Positions 54,768 through 63,083 are shown, counted from the stretch's first letter. The stretch: 64,000 nucleotides of DNA from a virus (IMGVR_UViG_3300010354_000050:55412-119411), one strand, 5' to 3'. A program made the numbers and translations. Notes: a model not told the origin generated them from the sequence alone.

Positions 54768-55405
54768 GAAATGATCTTGACAGGCTTGGAAATTTGCTTT
54801 ACTATACTATCAGAAGTTCCCAGAAATCTGAAGTTTTAAGCAACCAAGCTTTACCGACCTATGGTACTGTAGTTGATGTCAATGATCCCCAAAGGAGAGG
54901 GAGGGTTAGGGTTATTTTAGATGAAGTAAACCCACAGATTTTAGAAGAGTGGGGTTTTGAACAGAAAGATGCTATTCCTTCTGAATCTGATTGGATTGAA
55001 CCTTTAGTCCCCTTTTCAGGATTGCAACCCCAAGCCCTTCAGAGTAACTCCTTAAGAGTTCCCATTATTCCTAGAAATGGAGATCCTAACCGATTAGCTT
55101 TTGGAGATCCTGTCTTTGATGCGGATCAAACTCGATATGCAGTTCCTCCTGCTAATTCGTCTATGACACGTTTACCTGTTTATCCTTCTGGCCAACTACC
55201 AGAAGCCTCAGGAGAAAACGTAGGGTGCATGGTAGTAGAACAGGGGGGGCCACAAGGCTATGATTGGCTTTGTGTTTGCTTGAACAGGGGTGGGTACAAG
55301 TGGGTTAGACACATCGATCTCAAGCACACCCATGGAGGCCAAGCTAGTGATAGCAGGGGAGATACAGAAGGGGTTGTAAATGATGATGTTAGTGCCACAA
55401 CATGA
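54764..55405 (+). CDS. Baseplate hub/spike OB-fold protein (gpV/gp5-like), 213 aa
   Basis: Residues 28-50 (LPTYGTVVDVNDPQRRGRVR) are the typical first strands of the OB-fold of baseplate spike and hub proteins ('G.V....DP...GRV.V'). The remaining sequence is Pro- and Gln-rich, and the C-terminus has HTHGG, often seen near the end of gpV-like proteins. It would form or cap the puncturing device. Confidence 0.65.
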   Translation: MRNDLDRLGNLLYYTIRSSQKSEVLSNQALPTYGTVVDVNDPQRRGRVRVILDEVNPQILEEWGFEQKDAIPSESDWIEPLVPFSGLQPQALQSNSLRVPIIPRNGDPNRLAFGDPVFDADQTRYAVPPANSSMTRLPVYPSGQLPEASGENVGCMVVEQGGPQGYDWLCVCLNRGGYKWVRHIDLKHTHGGQASDSRGDTEGVVNDDVSATT

Positions 55406-56345
55406 TAAATTCTTTTGGGGAGTTTACCGGGATTCAGAAGAAATTGAAGATGATGATGAAAATGATAATCATTATCCATCTTGGTATGATGAACCTTTGG
55501 TAGAAATAAACCCTTATAGGGAAACTTGGGTAGTTTACCAGACTTTCACAACTATTGAAGTAGATGAAGCTCCTGTAGAAATTGCCCAAGAAATTTACCC
55601 CTACATCAATACTTGGCAATGTTTCCAAAGCATTACTATTGTTTATGAATTTGAACCCTTCCAAGATCCCTTACTTAAATTTGATGAAACTCTAATAGGG
55701 AGAACTTCATTAGGGATAATATTCAATAGTGGGTTAATTGGAGAAGTTTATCAAACAATATATGATTCTGGAGAGTTCAATTCTGAAGGATTAATAGGGT
55801 ATACTGTGAAAAAGATATTAGCTGAAATTACTGTTTATGATTCCCTCCATTCTCAACCTGGAAATATCTATACAATCCCAGAAGATCTAGGCGTAATTGA
55901 AACAGAAGCAGAATTAGAAAATCCAGAATACTTGTTACAAGATTCAGAAAACAACCAAGTAACTGATGAAAATAAAGTTTCATTTGTTCTAGATGGTGAA
56001 GAGGCCACATCTAACACTATTGTTGGAGATGGAGATCAAGACTCGGTTTCCTTAGTAGTTTCAGGAAACAGTAACCCTACCTATGACAAACCTCCAGGTC
56101 ACTTATTAGCTTCTCTGAGCTATGAAATTTTAGGGTCAATTGCTACTATTACAGCTTGGTCACATCCTAATTGGGAAGATGATGCGCCACTTAGGAAAGC
56201 TGTAGAAACTATGATAAATAGTTTGCCAAATTGTGTTTTTGAAGTACAAGTAGAAGATGACCCTACAGCTTTCTGGACTTCTTTTGGATTTAGATCTGCT
56301 GTTAAAGGAGATCCTTTCCTTAGACTTTATTTGAATCCTAATTGA
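55380..56345 (+). CDS. Acidic tail protein with a GNAT-like C-terminus, 321 aa
   Basis: The frame begins with three consecutive ATG codons (55380-55388) overlapping the previous gene by 26 bases, so coupling is likely. The middle is acidic and repetitive (EIAQEIYPYINTWQCFQSIT). The last 85 residues (LLASLSYEILGSIATITAWS, then ALPxCVFEVQ-like and AFWTSFGFRS) resemble the C-terminal half of a GNAT domain, but the acetyl-CoA motif is not clear. Function unknown. Confidence 0.5.
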   Translation: MMMLVPQHDKFFWGVYRDSEEIEDDDENDNHYPSWYDEPLVEINPYRETWVVYQTFTTIEVDEAPVEIAQEIYPYINTWQCFQSITIVYEFEPFQDPLLKFDETLIGRTSLGIIFNSGLIGEVYQTIYDSGEFNSEGLIGYTVKKILAEITVYDSLHSQPGNIYTIPEDLGVIETEAELENPEYLLQDSENNQVTDENKVSFVLDGEEATSNTIVGDGDQDSVSLVVSGNSNPTYDKPPGHLLASLSYEILGSIATITAWSHPNWEDDAPLRKAVETMINSLPNCVFEVQVEDDPTAFWTSFGFRSAVKGDPFLRLYLNPN

Positions 56346-56360
56346 TAAGGTAGTGGTAAA

Positions 56361-57392
56361 ATGGCAGCACCTAAAATCCTAGAAGCTATCGTAAAAGAAT
56401 CTCCGTTCTTAGAACTTATCTTTGATCAACCTTTAGATACATCTATTTTCCCTCCTTTGACCTGCTTTTCTGTAAATTATGGGTTGTTTTTAGTTGCTGG
56501 TTGTAGGTACAAAGGTACTACTACTGTTGTACTAGAGTTAGGTAAGGAAATCAAGCCAGAAGACAATTTGTTTGTTAACTATGGCCCACCTGATAACATT
56601 GCCTTAGCTATCAGATCTCCAGTAAAAGAAGGTGCTTCTCAGGCTACAATCAGGAGAAATGTTGTCAGAGCTTTCTTCAAAGTTTCTGCGAAAAACTTTC
56701 TAAAACCTCCTGAAGAAGATTGGAAGAAAAATGCAAACTTAGGGAGTTATGCAGATGGAAGAGGTTATTCCAGAAGGGATAGGGGAAATAACCCTAGAAC
56801 TGCTTCTCCTGATGATTTCATATTAGCCTATGGTCTTAAGGAAGCTATCCAATTAACAAATATTGATGATGCTGATGCAAACCAACCCAATGTGGCAAGA
56901 TTGTGGATGGCTATTGAAGATGCTAATGCCTTAATTGATAGTTACATTAACCAGTCTACTAAGGCAGGGAAACTTTTAATAAGTTCTAATAGAAGAAGAA
57001 CTTCTCTAATTATTGCAAGGTATTATTTAGATACAGTTAGGAGAAGAGAAGATGTCCTAAAGGATTATGAAAGGGCTATTAAGGAATTAGATGCTTCAAC
57101 TACTCACAACCCTGCTATTAAACCTGATGCAGAATTAGCTATTAATTCTAAAGGAGGGATTTTAAGGTCATGGAGAGTTCCCCAACGCTATAATGGAGTT
57201 AGCGGTAAGGGTCTTAGTGGCTGGTGGACAGATTCAGCAGGGGATAGAACTAGGGATTGGCGCTATGACCAATATAATTCTGAAACCAATAATAATGAAG
57301 AAAACTGGGTAGGACATACCAATGGAGAGGGAATTTTTCCAGAGCAACCTACAGATAAAGGTGGCTCTACTTCTACTGATCCCCAAGTTTAA
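56361..57392 (+). CDS. SwmB-like domain fused to a DUF1320 (Mu Gp36-like) domain, 343 aa
   Basis: Residues 1-90 (FLELIFDQPLDTSIFPPLTC, then CRYKGTTTVVLELGKEIKPE) resemble an SwmB/SbsA Ig-like domain. Residues 150-245 (DDFILAYGLKEAIQLTNIDD, RLWMAIEDANALIDSYINQS, RTSLIIARYYLDTVRRREDV) match DUF1320/Mu Gp36, a head-tail joining or neck protein. The C-terminal tail is polar (SGWWTDSAGDRTRDWRYDQY). The fusion, and its location between fibre genes, is unusual. Confidence 0.7.
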   Translation: MAAPKILEAIVKESPFLELIFDQPLDTSIFPPLTCFSVNYGLFLVAGCRYKGTTTVVLELGKEIKPEDNLFVNYGPPDNIALAIRSPVKEGASQATIRRNVVRAFFKVSAKNFLKPPEEDWKKNANLGSYADGRGYSRRDRGNNPRTASPDDFILAYGLKEAIQLTNIDDADANQPNVARLWMAIEDANALIDSYINQSTKAGKLLISSNRRRTSLIIARYYLDTVRRREDVLKDYERAIKELDASTTHNPAIKPDAELAINSKGGILRSWRVPQRYNGVSGKGLSGWWTDSAGDRTRDWRYDQYNSETNNNEENWVGHTNGEGIFPEQPTDKGGSTSTDPQV

Positions 57393-57428
57393 TTTTCCTG
57401 AAAAATAAAGTAATTGGCAGATTGTCAG

Positions 57429-58106
57429 ATGAAAAAACTTGCAACTTTTCAACAACTCAGAACATTTGACAAAGAAACTCACCCAGTAGATTTAGAACCT
57501 GGACAATTTGCCATAAATATTTCTCCTGACAACTTGAATCCTGAAAATAATGATTACAATACATTTCTCTATATAGGGAATGGATCTAATCTAAGGATTG
57601 ATGAAGGGGGTTTGGTTTTAGTTGACAATGGCACTGAAGGGAAAGGTTGGGTCAGATACAGGTTAAGAAATGTAAGTCCAGAAGGTGATTCAGTTTATGG
57701 CAATTTAACCATATCTGGAGCTAATTTGGCTTTTCAGGCTAGGGGTAATAAGAAAGCAGAGTTAATTGTACCTAAATTAGCCAATAGTCCAGAGTTGGGA
57801 TCACAAGTTGGTTCTGTAAGGTGGAACAATACCAATTCTATTTTTGAGGCTTGGGATGGGGTCAAATGGGATACTACATCAAAAGTAACTGTTTCTGATG
57901 TTGCCCCTTCTAATCCCTCCAATGGCGATATGTGGTTTGATTCTGGGGCTACAACTAATTTATACATCTATGTTTCAACTCCCTATTTGTCTCCAAGGTG
58001 GGTAGTAGTTTCTTCAGGTTTAGTAGAAACTGCTTTGCAACCTGGCAATGGAGTAATACCAAATTCTGCTAATCAAATTAATATAATTGATCAAGGATCT
58101 TTCTAA
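57429..58106 (+). CDS. Tail fibre protein, 225 aa
   Basis: The ATG at 57429 is used; the frame opens slightly earlier. The protein starts with QQLRTFDKETHPVDLEPGQF, then AINIS and FLYIGNGSNLRIDEGG, a head domain common in tail fibre proteins ('LxxGxxAxNxxxxxLxxGDG'). It continues as beta-rich sequence with NGDMWFDSGATTNLYIYV. Its TAA stop overlaps the ATG of the next gene (TAATG). Confidence 0.68.
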   Translation: MKKLATFQQLRTFDKETHPVDLEPGQFAINISPDNLNPENNDYNTFLYIGNGSNLRIDEGGLVLVDNGTEGKGWVRYRLRNVSPEGDSVYGNLTISGANLAFQARGNKKAELIVPKLANSPELGSQVGSVRWNNTNSIFEAWDGVKWDTTSKVTVSDVAPSNPSNGDMWFDSGATTNLYIYVSTPYLSPRWVVVSSGLVETALQPGNGVIPNSANQINIIDQGSF

Positions 58107-60211
58107 TGGCCGTTAAAATTCAGCACCTTAGATCTGAGGTTGCTAGTAAAAGACCCCAAGCAACCAGCTTATTAACTGGTGAAATTGCCCTAAATATCAA
58201 CTCAGGTACATCTGGATTATTTATAAAGGATACCTTAGGCCAGGTTGTAAAAGTTGGGCCAGTTGAAGTAGGAAGTAGTGTGCCAAATGTTACTCCTGCT
58301 TCTGGAGGATCTTCTGGAAATTCTCTTGGAGAAATGTGGCTAGATACTGCCAATGCTGGGGGAAATGCCCAAAGAGTTCTAAAGGTTTATGATGGAACTT
58401 CTTGGAGAAACCCTGGATCTGTAACCATCGGCTCTACTAATATTGAAGTTGGCTCAACAGGTTCTACTACTCTATCTGGTCTAACTTCCTTAACTACTTC
58501 TGGTACTCTGTCTTTAGCCAACAGGGGTAGTTTATATTTTTATGAAACTGCCACAAACGGGACAAACTATTTAGGTTTTCAAGCTCCTGCTTCATTAGCT
58601 GGCGATGTTGTTTGGACTTTGCCTACCGGAGATGGGACTAATGGGCAATTTCTTCAAACAAATGGCAGTGGTGTTCTAAATTGGGGAACTGTAGATACTC
58701 ACATTATTAGTGCAGGTGATAGTTCTGTTTCTGTAACTGACACAGGTTCTAATGGGACTATTACGTTCAAGACTGATAATGTTGACAGATGGAAAATTGA
58801 TCCTTCTGGAAATTTACTACCTGCTACAGACTCTACTTATAACATTGGTTCAAGTGGTATAGAAGTACTAAATATTTACAGTGATAATCTGTATGGTACT
58901 TTACAAACTGCTTCCCAAACCAACATTACAGGAGTTGGAACCCTAACAGCAGGTACTTGGCAAGCTACAACCATTAACGCAGCTTATGGGGGTACTGGGC
59001 AGACTTCTTATACCGATGGGCAACTTTTAATTGGTAATTCAACAGGAAACACCCTTAGCAAGGCTACCTTAACTCAAGGAGATGGCTTACTAATTACCAA
59101 TGGTTCGGGAGCTATTACCTTAGCTACAGCAACTTCTGTACCCAACTCTTTTGTAGCAGATTCGGGAAGTCCAACTGGTGCAAGTTCTAGAAGCTTGAGC
59201 TTGCTTGGAGGGACTGGTTTAACCTCCGTTGCTACAGTAGGAGTGATTACCTTTAACCTGGACAATACTGCTGTTGTAGCAGGTTCTTACGGTTCAGCTT
59301 CCCAAGTTGCAACATTTACCGTTGATGCCCAAGGTAGACTAACTTCAGCAGCTTCCCAATCAATTTCTATCACTGCTTTTCAAGTAACAGATTTTGATAC
59401 GCAAGTAAGAACAAATAGACTTGATCAACTTGCAGTCCCAACAGCAAGCGTTTCCCTTAACAACCAATTAATTACTAATTTAGCAACACCTATAGCAGAT
59501 ACAGACGCAGCTAATAAAGGCTATGTCGATAGTGTTGCTCAAGGTCTAGATGTTAAGGGTTCTGTCAGAATTGCTACAACTTCAAATATTACTCTTTCTG
59601 GCCTTTTGACTGTTGATGGAGTAACACTTGTTGCGGGAAACAGAATCTTAGTTAAGAATCAGACCTTACCTGAAGAAAATGGTATTTATGTTGTTGCTTC
59701 TGGTGCTTGGGCAAGGTCTAGTGATTTAAGCCAAGCTGCTCAATTCCCAGGTGCTTTTACCTTTGTAGAGGAGGGTACATCATTTGCTAACAGTGGTTGG
59801 GTTTGCGCTACTGATTCTCCTGTTACGGTTGGAACTACACCAATCTTATTTGAACAATTTTCTGGTGCTGGTCAAATTACAGCAGGGAATGGTTTAAGCA
59901 AAACTGGCAATACACTAGATGTTAATGTAGACAATACTACAATAGAGATTTCTTCTGACAACCTGAGGGTTAAAACAACCTATACAGGGCAAACTAGCAT
60001 TACTACTTTAGGAACTGTTACTACAGGTACTTGGAACGGTAGTTTGATAGGCCTTGCTTATGGGGGGACTGGAGTTGATGCTACAAATATAACTGCTAAA
60101 TATGCGTTCATGGCTCCTAATGCTACTTCTGGTAATGCTTCCTTTAGAGAAATCTTAACCAGTGATATTGCTCCTATTACTGGTGGCAGTTTTGATGCTG
60201 GTACTTATTAA
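58106..60211 (+). CDS. Tail fibre protein, 701 aa
   Basis: The N-terminus IQHLRSEVASKRPQATSLLT, then GEIALNINSGTSGLFIKDTL is the shared attachment domain of fibre proteins. The body has repeats of 'GTWxA/GSxIxxAYGGTG' (two clear copies, near residues 290 and 640) and a collar-like unit (DTDAANKGYVDSVAQGLDVK). Gly-, Ser- and Thr-rich composition fits a trimeric fibre. It probably contacts the host. A terminator follows and the cluster ends. Confidence 0.78.
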   Translation: MAVKIQHLRSEVASKRPQATSLLTGEIALNINSGTSGLFIKDTLGQVVKVGPVEVGSSVPNVTPASGGSSGNSLGEMWLDTANAGGNAQRVLKVYDGTSWRNPGSVTIGSTNIEVGSTGSTTLSGLTSLTTSGTLSLANRGSLYFYETATNGTNYLGFQAPASLAGDVVWTLPTGDGTNGQFLQTNGSGVLNWGTVDTHIISAGDSSVSVTDTGSNGTITFKTDNVDRWKIDPSGNLLPATDSTYNIGSSGIEVLNIYSDNLYGTLQTASQTNITGVGTLTAGTWQATTINAAYGGTGQTSYTDGQLLIGNSTGNTLSKATLTQGDGLLITNGSGAITLATATSVPNSFVADSGSPTGASSRSLSLLGGTGLTSVATVGVITFNLDNTAVVAGSYGSASQVATFTVDAQGRLTSAASQSISITAFQVTDFDTQVRTNRLDQLAVPTASVSLNNQLITNLATPIADTDAANKGYVDSVAQGLDVKGSVRIATTSNITLSGLLTVDGVTLVAGNRILVKNQTLPEENGIYVVASGAWARSSDLSQAAQFPGAFTFVEEGTSFANSGWVCATDSPVTVGTTPILFEQFSGAGQITAGNGLSKTGNTLDVNVDNTTIEISSDNLRVKTTYTGQTSITTLGTVTTGTWNGSLIGLAYGGTGVDATNITAKYAFMAPNATSGNASFREILTSDIAPITGGSFDAGTY

Positions 60212-60241
60212 ATAAAATAAACAAAAATTTTTGGTCAAAAA

Positions 60242-60284
60242 AAAGAAAGAAAGAGGGAGTCAAAAGATTTCCTCTTTCTTTCTA
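60242..60284 (+). terminator. Bidirectional terminator between converging genes
   Basis: AAAGAAAGAGG and CCTCTTTCTTT pair across an 18-base loop, with A- and T-rich flanks on both sides. It separates the fibre operon from the minus-strand block. Confidence 0.75.
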
Positions 60285-60309
60285 ATTACTTGTATAACTT
60301 TCAAGTTAA

Positions 60310-60915
60310 TTATTCAACAATTGCTGCCAAAAAGCAATCATATAGCTCAATTTCAGCATTAACTCTAGTAACAACTTCCTGACTCCATTCGACCAACATA
60401 GAAAACCATAGATCATATTTAGGATTGGTCAAAAGCTTGTAGTAATCCCTGCTACTATGCCATAACTCTTCTGACGTAACTTTAGGAGGTTTCCCAAACG
60501 TTAAACCGCCAAAATGACTCAAGACTGTATGCTTTTTAGATTTTAGACTTGATACAACTTCTCCTTTAACCTCAATTACAACCTTATCTGGTACAGGTTT
60601 TCCCGCTATCACAGCTTCAATCACAGCGGTTTTGTGACCAATTCCAGCATACTGCATTAAATCATCTGTAATCAACTTGTAGGTGTCTTGAGAGCATTTG
60701 ATTACATTATTTACAACCGATCCGTCTTTAGCAATGCCTGAGAATACAGGCTTACGTTTAGGGAATACCTTAGTAACTATTAAGGCGTTTTTAACGTCAT
60801 CTAGGACGCGATCACCAACCTTTAGATCTCTAATTCCAACTACAGGACAAGCTTTGTAAGCTGCATCTACTAGGTTATAGAGTTCAACACCCGTATAACG
60901 CCATTTTTCAATCAT
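60310..60915 (-). CDS. Hypothetical protein, 201 aa
   Basis: A 201-residue protein with ACPVVGIRDLKVGDRVLDDV, then NALIVTKVFPKRKPVFSGIA near the N-terminus, a beta-rich part, and a helical C-terminus (NAEIELYDCFLAAIVE). AAGGAGCTTG precedes the ATG. It is the last gene of the minus-strand block and follows a 31-codon ORF. No family recognised. Confidence 0.6.
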   Translation of the reverse strand: MIEKWRYTGVELYNLVDAAYKACPVVGIRDLKVGDRVLDDVKNALIVTKVFPKRKPVFSGIAKDGSVVNNVIKCSQDTYKLITDDLMQYAGIGHKTAVIEAVIAGKPVPDKVVIEVKGEVVSSLKSKKHTVLSHFGGLTFGKPPKVTSEELWHSSRDYYKLLTNPKYDLWFSMLVEWSQEVVTRVNAEIELYDCFLAAIVE

Positions 60916-60975
60916 TTTTCAAGCTCCTTAGAATTACTGGACTACCCCCTACAATAGGGATTTGAAAATTGCCGC

Positions 60976-61071
60976 CTACTGGTTAAGCTTTAACTTGGCA
61001 TCGTTAAGGATCTTTTCAGCCATAACAATACGATCCTTAATCCATTGATCACTATTGGCTGATAAATCCAT
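60976..61071 (-). CDS. Small protein, 31 aa
   Basis: ATG at 61071 to stop at 60976, reading MDLSANSDQWIKDRIVMAEK and onward. It directly follows the minus-strand promoter at 61100-61148 and precedes the 201-aa gene, so it may be a short regulator or leader peptide. It is below usual gene length, but the helical sequence looks real. Confidence 0.45.
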   Translation of the reverse strand: MDLSANSDQWIKDRIVMAEKILNDAKLKLNQ

Positions 61072-61099
61072 AGTAATTACTGTTCTCAACTATAAATGT

Positions 61100-61148
61100 A
61101 TTTTATCTTATTATGCTGAGGTTGTCAAGGAAAACCTTTCGGGTTTTC
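61100..61148 (-). promoter_or_regulatory. Palindrome-linked promoter
   Basis: On the minus strand, a palindrome (61129-61148, GAAAACCCGAAAGGTTTTCC) abuts TTGACA (61123-61128), then a 17-bp spacer and TAAAAT (61100-61105). It drives the 31-aa and 201-aa genes. It shares the layout of the operator family described at 20410. Confidence 0.75.
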
Positions 61149-61159
61149 TTTTGAAAACC

Positions 61160-61531
61160 TTAGTACTTTTTCAAAGAAAAACTTGTTGCAAAATTTTCCA
61201 TAAACTCCCCTACCCTATTAACAACCAAACTTAGGTCTTCTCCTTCAGGAGTTTGATATAGGGTAATGTAGTTAACCTTTGGATTAAGTCCAGATGAAAC
61301 GTCAACTACTACTGATCCCTGATAAAGCCCTAAGTTTAGTAGTTTAGTAAAGAAAACCTTTACTACTTGATCATAGTCAACTTCCGTCAAATAAACTTCA
61401 CAAACTGCTTTAGATTCATTACATAGCTGCCAAGAAGTCCAGACTTGTTTCTCAACTAACTTAGAAACCCGAAACCTAAAGTCTTGGCAAGTTTGCTCGT
61501 CATAGTTTGCTACTCGTGTTCTTGAAAACAT
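61160..61531 (-). CDS. Hypothetical protein, 123 aa
   Basis: A longer frame begins at 61612, but a promoter (61550-61597) lies inside it, so the ATG at 61531 (MFSRTRVANYDEQTCQDFRF) behind AGAGATTAG is the better start. Mixed alpha/beta, with GSVVVDVSSGLNPKVNYITL. No family recognised. Confidence 0.55.
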   Translation of the reverse strand: MFSRTRVANYDEQTCQDFRFRVSKLVEKQVWTSWQLCNESKAVCEVYLTEVDYDQVVKVFFTKLLNLGLYQGSVVVDVSSGLNPKVNYITLYQTPEGEDLSLVVNRVGEFMENFATSFSLKKY

Positions 61532-61549
61532 TTCTAATCTCTCTAATTT

Positions 61550-61597
61550 ATTACAACCCAAATTTCCCTTCAAGTCAAGAAAATTCCTAAGGTTTTC
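61550..61597 (-). promoter_or_regulatory. Palindrome-linked promoter
   Basis: GAAAACCTTAGGAATTTTC palindrome (61579-61597) next to TTGACT (61573-61578), 17-bp spacer, TGTAAT (61550-61555). It overlaps the 3' end of the 61596 gene. Confidence 0.6.
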
Positions 61598-62099
61598 AAA
61601 CAATAAGTTCATTCAACCGTCTGTATTTAACCCCTAAAGCCTCAAGGGCAATTTCTAGATCTTCTACACATTCACCATCAAAAGCCCCTGAGATATAAAC
61701 TTCTTTGTCAACCAACTCCAACATCCACTCTGCTACCCAAACAATTTCAGAATGGTTCCCGCCAGAAGTCCACAGGCTACAATCTTCGGCTTGATAAACT
61801 TCAGGATATTTGCTTAAACGCTGAAGATCATCTAGATCTTCAACATCTAGCATATCCAAGCACCAACCGTAGTCGTAGACTTGTACTTGATCAACATAAT
61901 CGACCAGTTGATCATATTCACTATAGCTAATGTCGAAATCTTCAAACCTAGTCAAGATCACCTTATCATAGTGGTTTTCTTCTAGGTGAAAAGTGAATTC
62001 TTCCTTTAAGATTTCAAAGGAAGTGCCATGATCCTTATAACCATTTTCCCACATTGGTTCTAGGTGGTGAATAATCAGGATTTTATCAGACATTTGCAT
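61596..62099 (-). CDS. Hypothetical acidic protein, 167 aa
   Basis: A strongly acidic protein (LEENHYDKVILTRFEDFDIS, then QLVDYVDQVQVYDYGWCLDM). Residues near the N-terminus (DKILIIHHLEPMWENGYKDH) form a strand and loop. GGGAA precedes the ATG at 62099. No family recognised. Confidence 0.6.
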   Translation of the reverse strand: MQMSDKILIIHHLEPMWENGYKDHGTSFEILKEEFTFHLEENHYDKVILTRFEDFDISYSEYDQLVDYVDQVQVYDYGWCLDMLDVEDLDDLQRLSKYPEVYQAEDCSLWTSGGNHSEIVWVAEWMLELVDKEVYISGAFDGECVEDLEIALEALGVKYRRLNELIV

Positions 62100-62119
62100 T
62101 TCCCAAACTCATTAATTCA

Positions 62120-62168
62120 ATTGTAGCCCATTAGCTCCCAAGAGTCAAGGAAAACCTTGCTGGTTTTC
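62120..62168 (-). promoter_or_regulatory. Palindrome-linked promoter
   Basis: Palindrome (62149-62168, GAAAACCAGCAAGGTTTTCC) abutting TTGACT (62143-62148), 17-bp spacer, TACAAT (62120-62125). Its upstream part lies in the 80-bp direct repeat. Confidence 0.7.
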
Positions 62169-62223
62169 TTTTGAAAACCTTAGCAATTTTCAGAAAAAAA
62201 AGGAAGTTGTTGCCAACTTCCCT
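62144..62223 (-). repeat. 80-bp direct repeat, copy 1
   Basis: This 80-bp segment is identical to 62273-62352. Each copy holds, on the minus strand, a terminator (62192-62221 here) followed by the palindrome and part of the next -35. The second copy has a promoter that meets no gene before the first terminator. Confidence 0.9.
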
Positions 62224-62243
62224 ATAGGAGAAAAATAAACTCT
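62192..62243 (-). ncRNA. Candidate small RNA or empty transcription unit (about 50 nt)
   Basis: The promoter at 62249-62297 would start transcription near 62243 on the minus strand. The terminator (GGAAGTTG, loop, CAACTTCC, T8) ends it near 62192. The roughly 50-base transcript has no ORF. It may be a small RNA or a scar left when a gene between two 80-bp repeats was lost. Confidence 0.4.
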
Positions 62244-62248
62244 TCTAC

Positions 62249-62297
62249 ACTATAACCCACTGAACAGATTTTGTCAAGGAAAACCTTGCTGGTTTTC
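62249..62297 (-). promoter_or_regulatory. Palindrome-linked promoter with no gene
   Basis: Palindrome (62278-62297) abutting TTGACA (62272-62277), 17-bp spacer, TATAGT (62249-62254). Confidence 0.7.
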
Positions 62298-62352
62298 TTT
62301 TGAAAACCTTAGCAATTTTCAGAAAAAAAAGGAAGTTGTTGCCAACTTCCCT
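62273..62352 (-). repeat. 80-bp direct repeat, copy 2
   Basis: Identical to 62144-62223, 129 bases away. Confidence 0.9.
62321..62350 (-). terminator. Rho-independent terminator
   Basis: GGAAGTTG, TTGC loop, CAACTTCC with, on the minus strand, a T8 run. It ends the 62383 gene. The same hairpin recurs at 62192-62221 and 62735-62762. Confidence 0.8.
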
Positions 62353-62382
62353 TAAAGCCTTTACTACTGTTCCAAGAAAAAT

Positions 62383-62589
62383 CTAACGATTTTCGGAAGA
62401 AAACCCGATAAACTCTACTACTTCTTCCCAACTATGACTATCAAAAACATCATAGCCTTCCTCATCAAAAACCAGGTAGTACACAGAGCTAGTCAAAGCT
62501 CCTTCTATCCACTCTACATTGGTCTGAATGGAAATTGTATAATTTCCTACAACCAGATCATGTTCAATGGTTTTCTCAAACAAAAACAT
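62383..62589 (-). CDS. Hypothetical protein, 68 aa
   Basis: A strand-rich protein (EHDLVVGNYTISIQTNVEWI, then SVYYLVFDEEGYDVFDSHSW) with an acidic end. It has its own promoter (62628-62676). No family recognised. Confidence 0.55.
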   Translation of the reverse strand: MFLFEKTIEHDLVVGNYTISIQTNVEWIEGALTSSVYYLVFDEEGYDVFDSHSWEEVVEFIGFSSENR

Positions 62590-62627
62590 AAGTGGTTTTC
62601 TCCGTAGTTTTTCACTTAACTATACCT

Positions 62628-62676
62628 ACTATAACCCATTACCCTACCCTTGTCAAGGAAATTCCTAAGGAATTTC
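62628..62676 (-). promoter_or_regulatory. Palindrome-linked promoter
   Basis: The perfect palindrome GAAATTCCTTAGGAATTTC (within 62657-62676) abuts TTGACA (62651-62656), 17-bp spacer, TATAGT (62628-62633). Confidence 0.75.
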
Positions 62677-62685
62677 AGATTTTCA

Positions 62686-62723
62686 GAAAATCCCTAGGGA
62701 TTTTCAATGTATAATTTTATACA
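62686..62723 (-). promoter_or_regulatory. Two further perfect palindromes upstream of the promoter
   Basis: GAAAATCCCTAGGGATTTTC (62686-62705) and TGTATAATTTTATACA (62708-62723) lie just upstream of the promoter-linked palindrome, a stack of three in 70 bases. Possible operator array. Confidence 0.55.
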
Positions 62724-62734
62724 TCACAACAATA

Positions 62735-62762
62735 GAAAAAAGGAAGTTGTTGCCAACTTCCC
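62735..62762 (-). terminator. Rho-independent terminator
   Basis: GGAAGTTG, TTGC loop, CAACTTCC with T run on the minus strand, ending the 62800 gene. Confidence 0.75.
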
Positions 62763-62799
62763 CTTGGATTACCATCTAAGAGTGAAATCAAATCTTCTA

Positions 62800-63009
62800 T
62801 TAATCTATGTCTTCTCCAATCCACACATTTAGGGGAATGTTGATCCAGGGCATAGTACCCGATTTCATCGTTACTGTAGCTCCTACATTAATTTCCTTCC
62901 AACCTTCAGGAAATTCAACTACTTTTTTGATTTGGGAAATTTGCTTTCCCAACAACGCAGCAGCTTTTTCCTTCAACATTTGCTGCTGGATCTTTTGTAA
63001 GTTTTCCAT
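62800..63009 (-). CDS. Hypothetical protein, 69 aa
   Basis: An N-terminal helix (ENLQKIQQQMLKEKAAALLG) is followed by strands (WKEINVGATVTMKSGTMPWI). Upstream, a palindrome and a TTGAAA occur only about 15 bases before the ATG, so no promoter position fits; it may be transcribed from the 63084 unit. No family recognised. Confidence 0.5.
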   Translation of the reverse strand: MENLQKIQQQMLKEKAAALLGKQISQIKKVVEFPEGWKEINVGATVTMKSGTMPWINIPLNVWIGEDID

Positions 63010-63048
63010 CTTGTTAACCCCATTTCAATAAAATTCCTTAGGATTTTC

Positions 63049-63073
63049 AAAAAAAGGAATTGTTGCCAATTCC
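63049..63073 (-). terminator. Rho-independent terminator
   Basis: GGAATTG, loop, CAATTCC with a T7 run on the minus strand, ending the 63084 gene. Confidence 0.65.
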
Positions 63074-63083
63074 TTAATGATTG

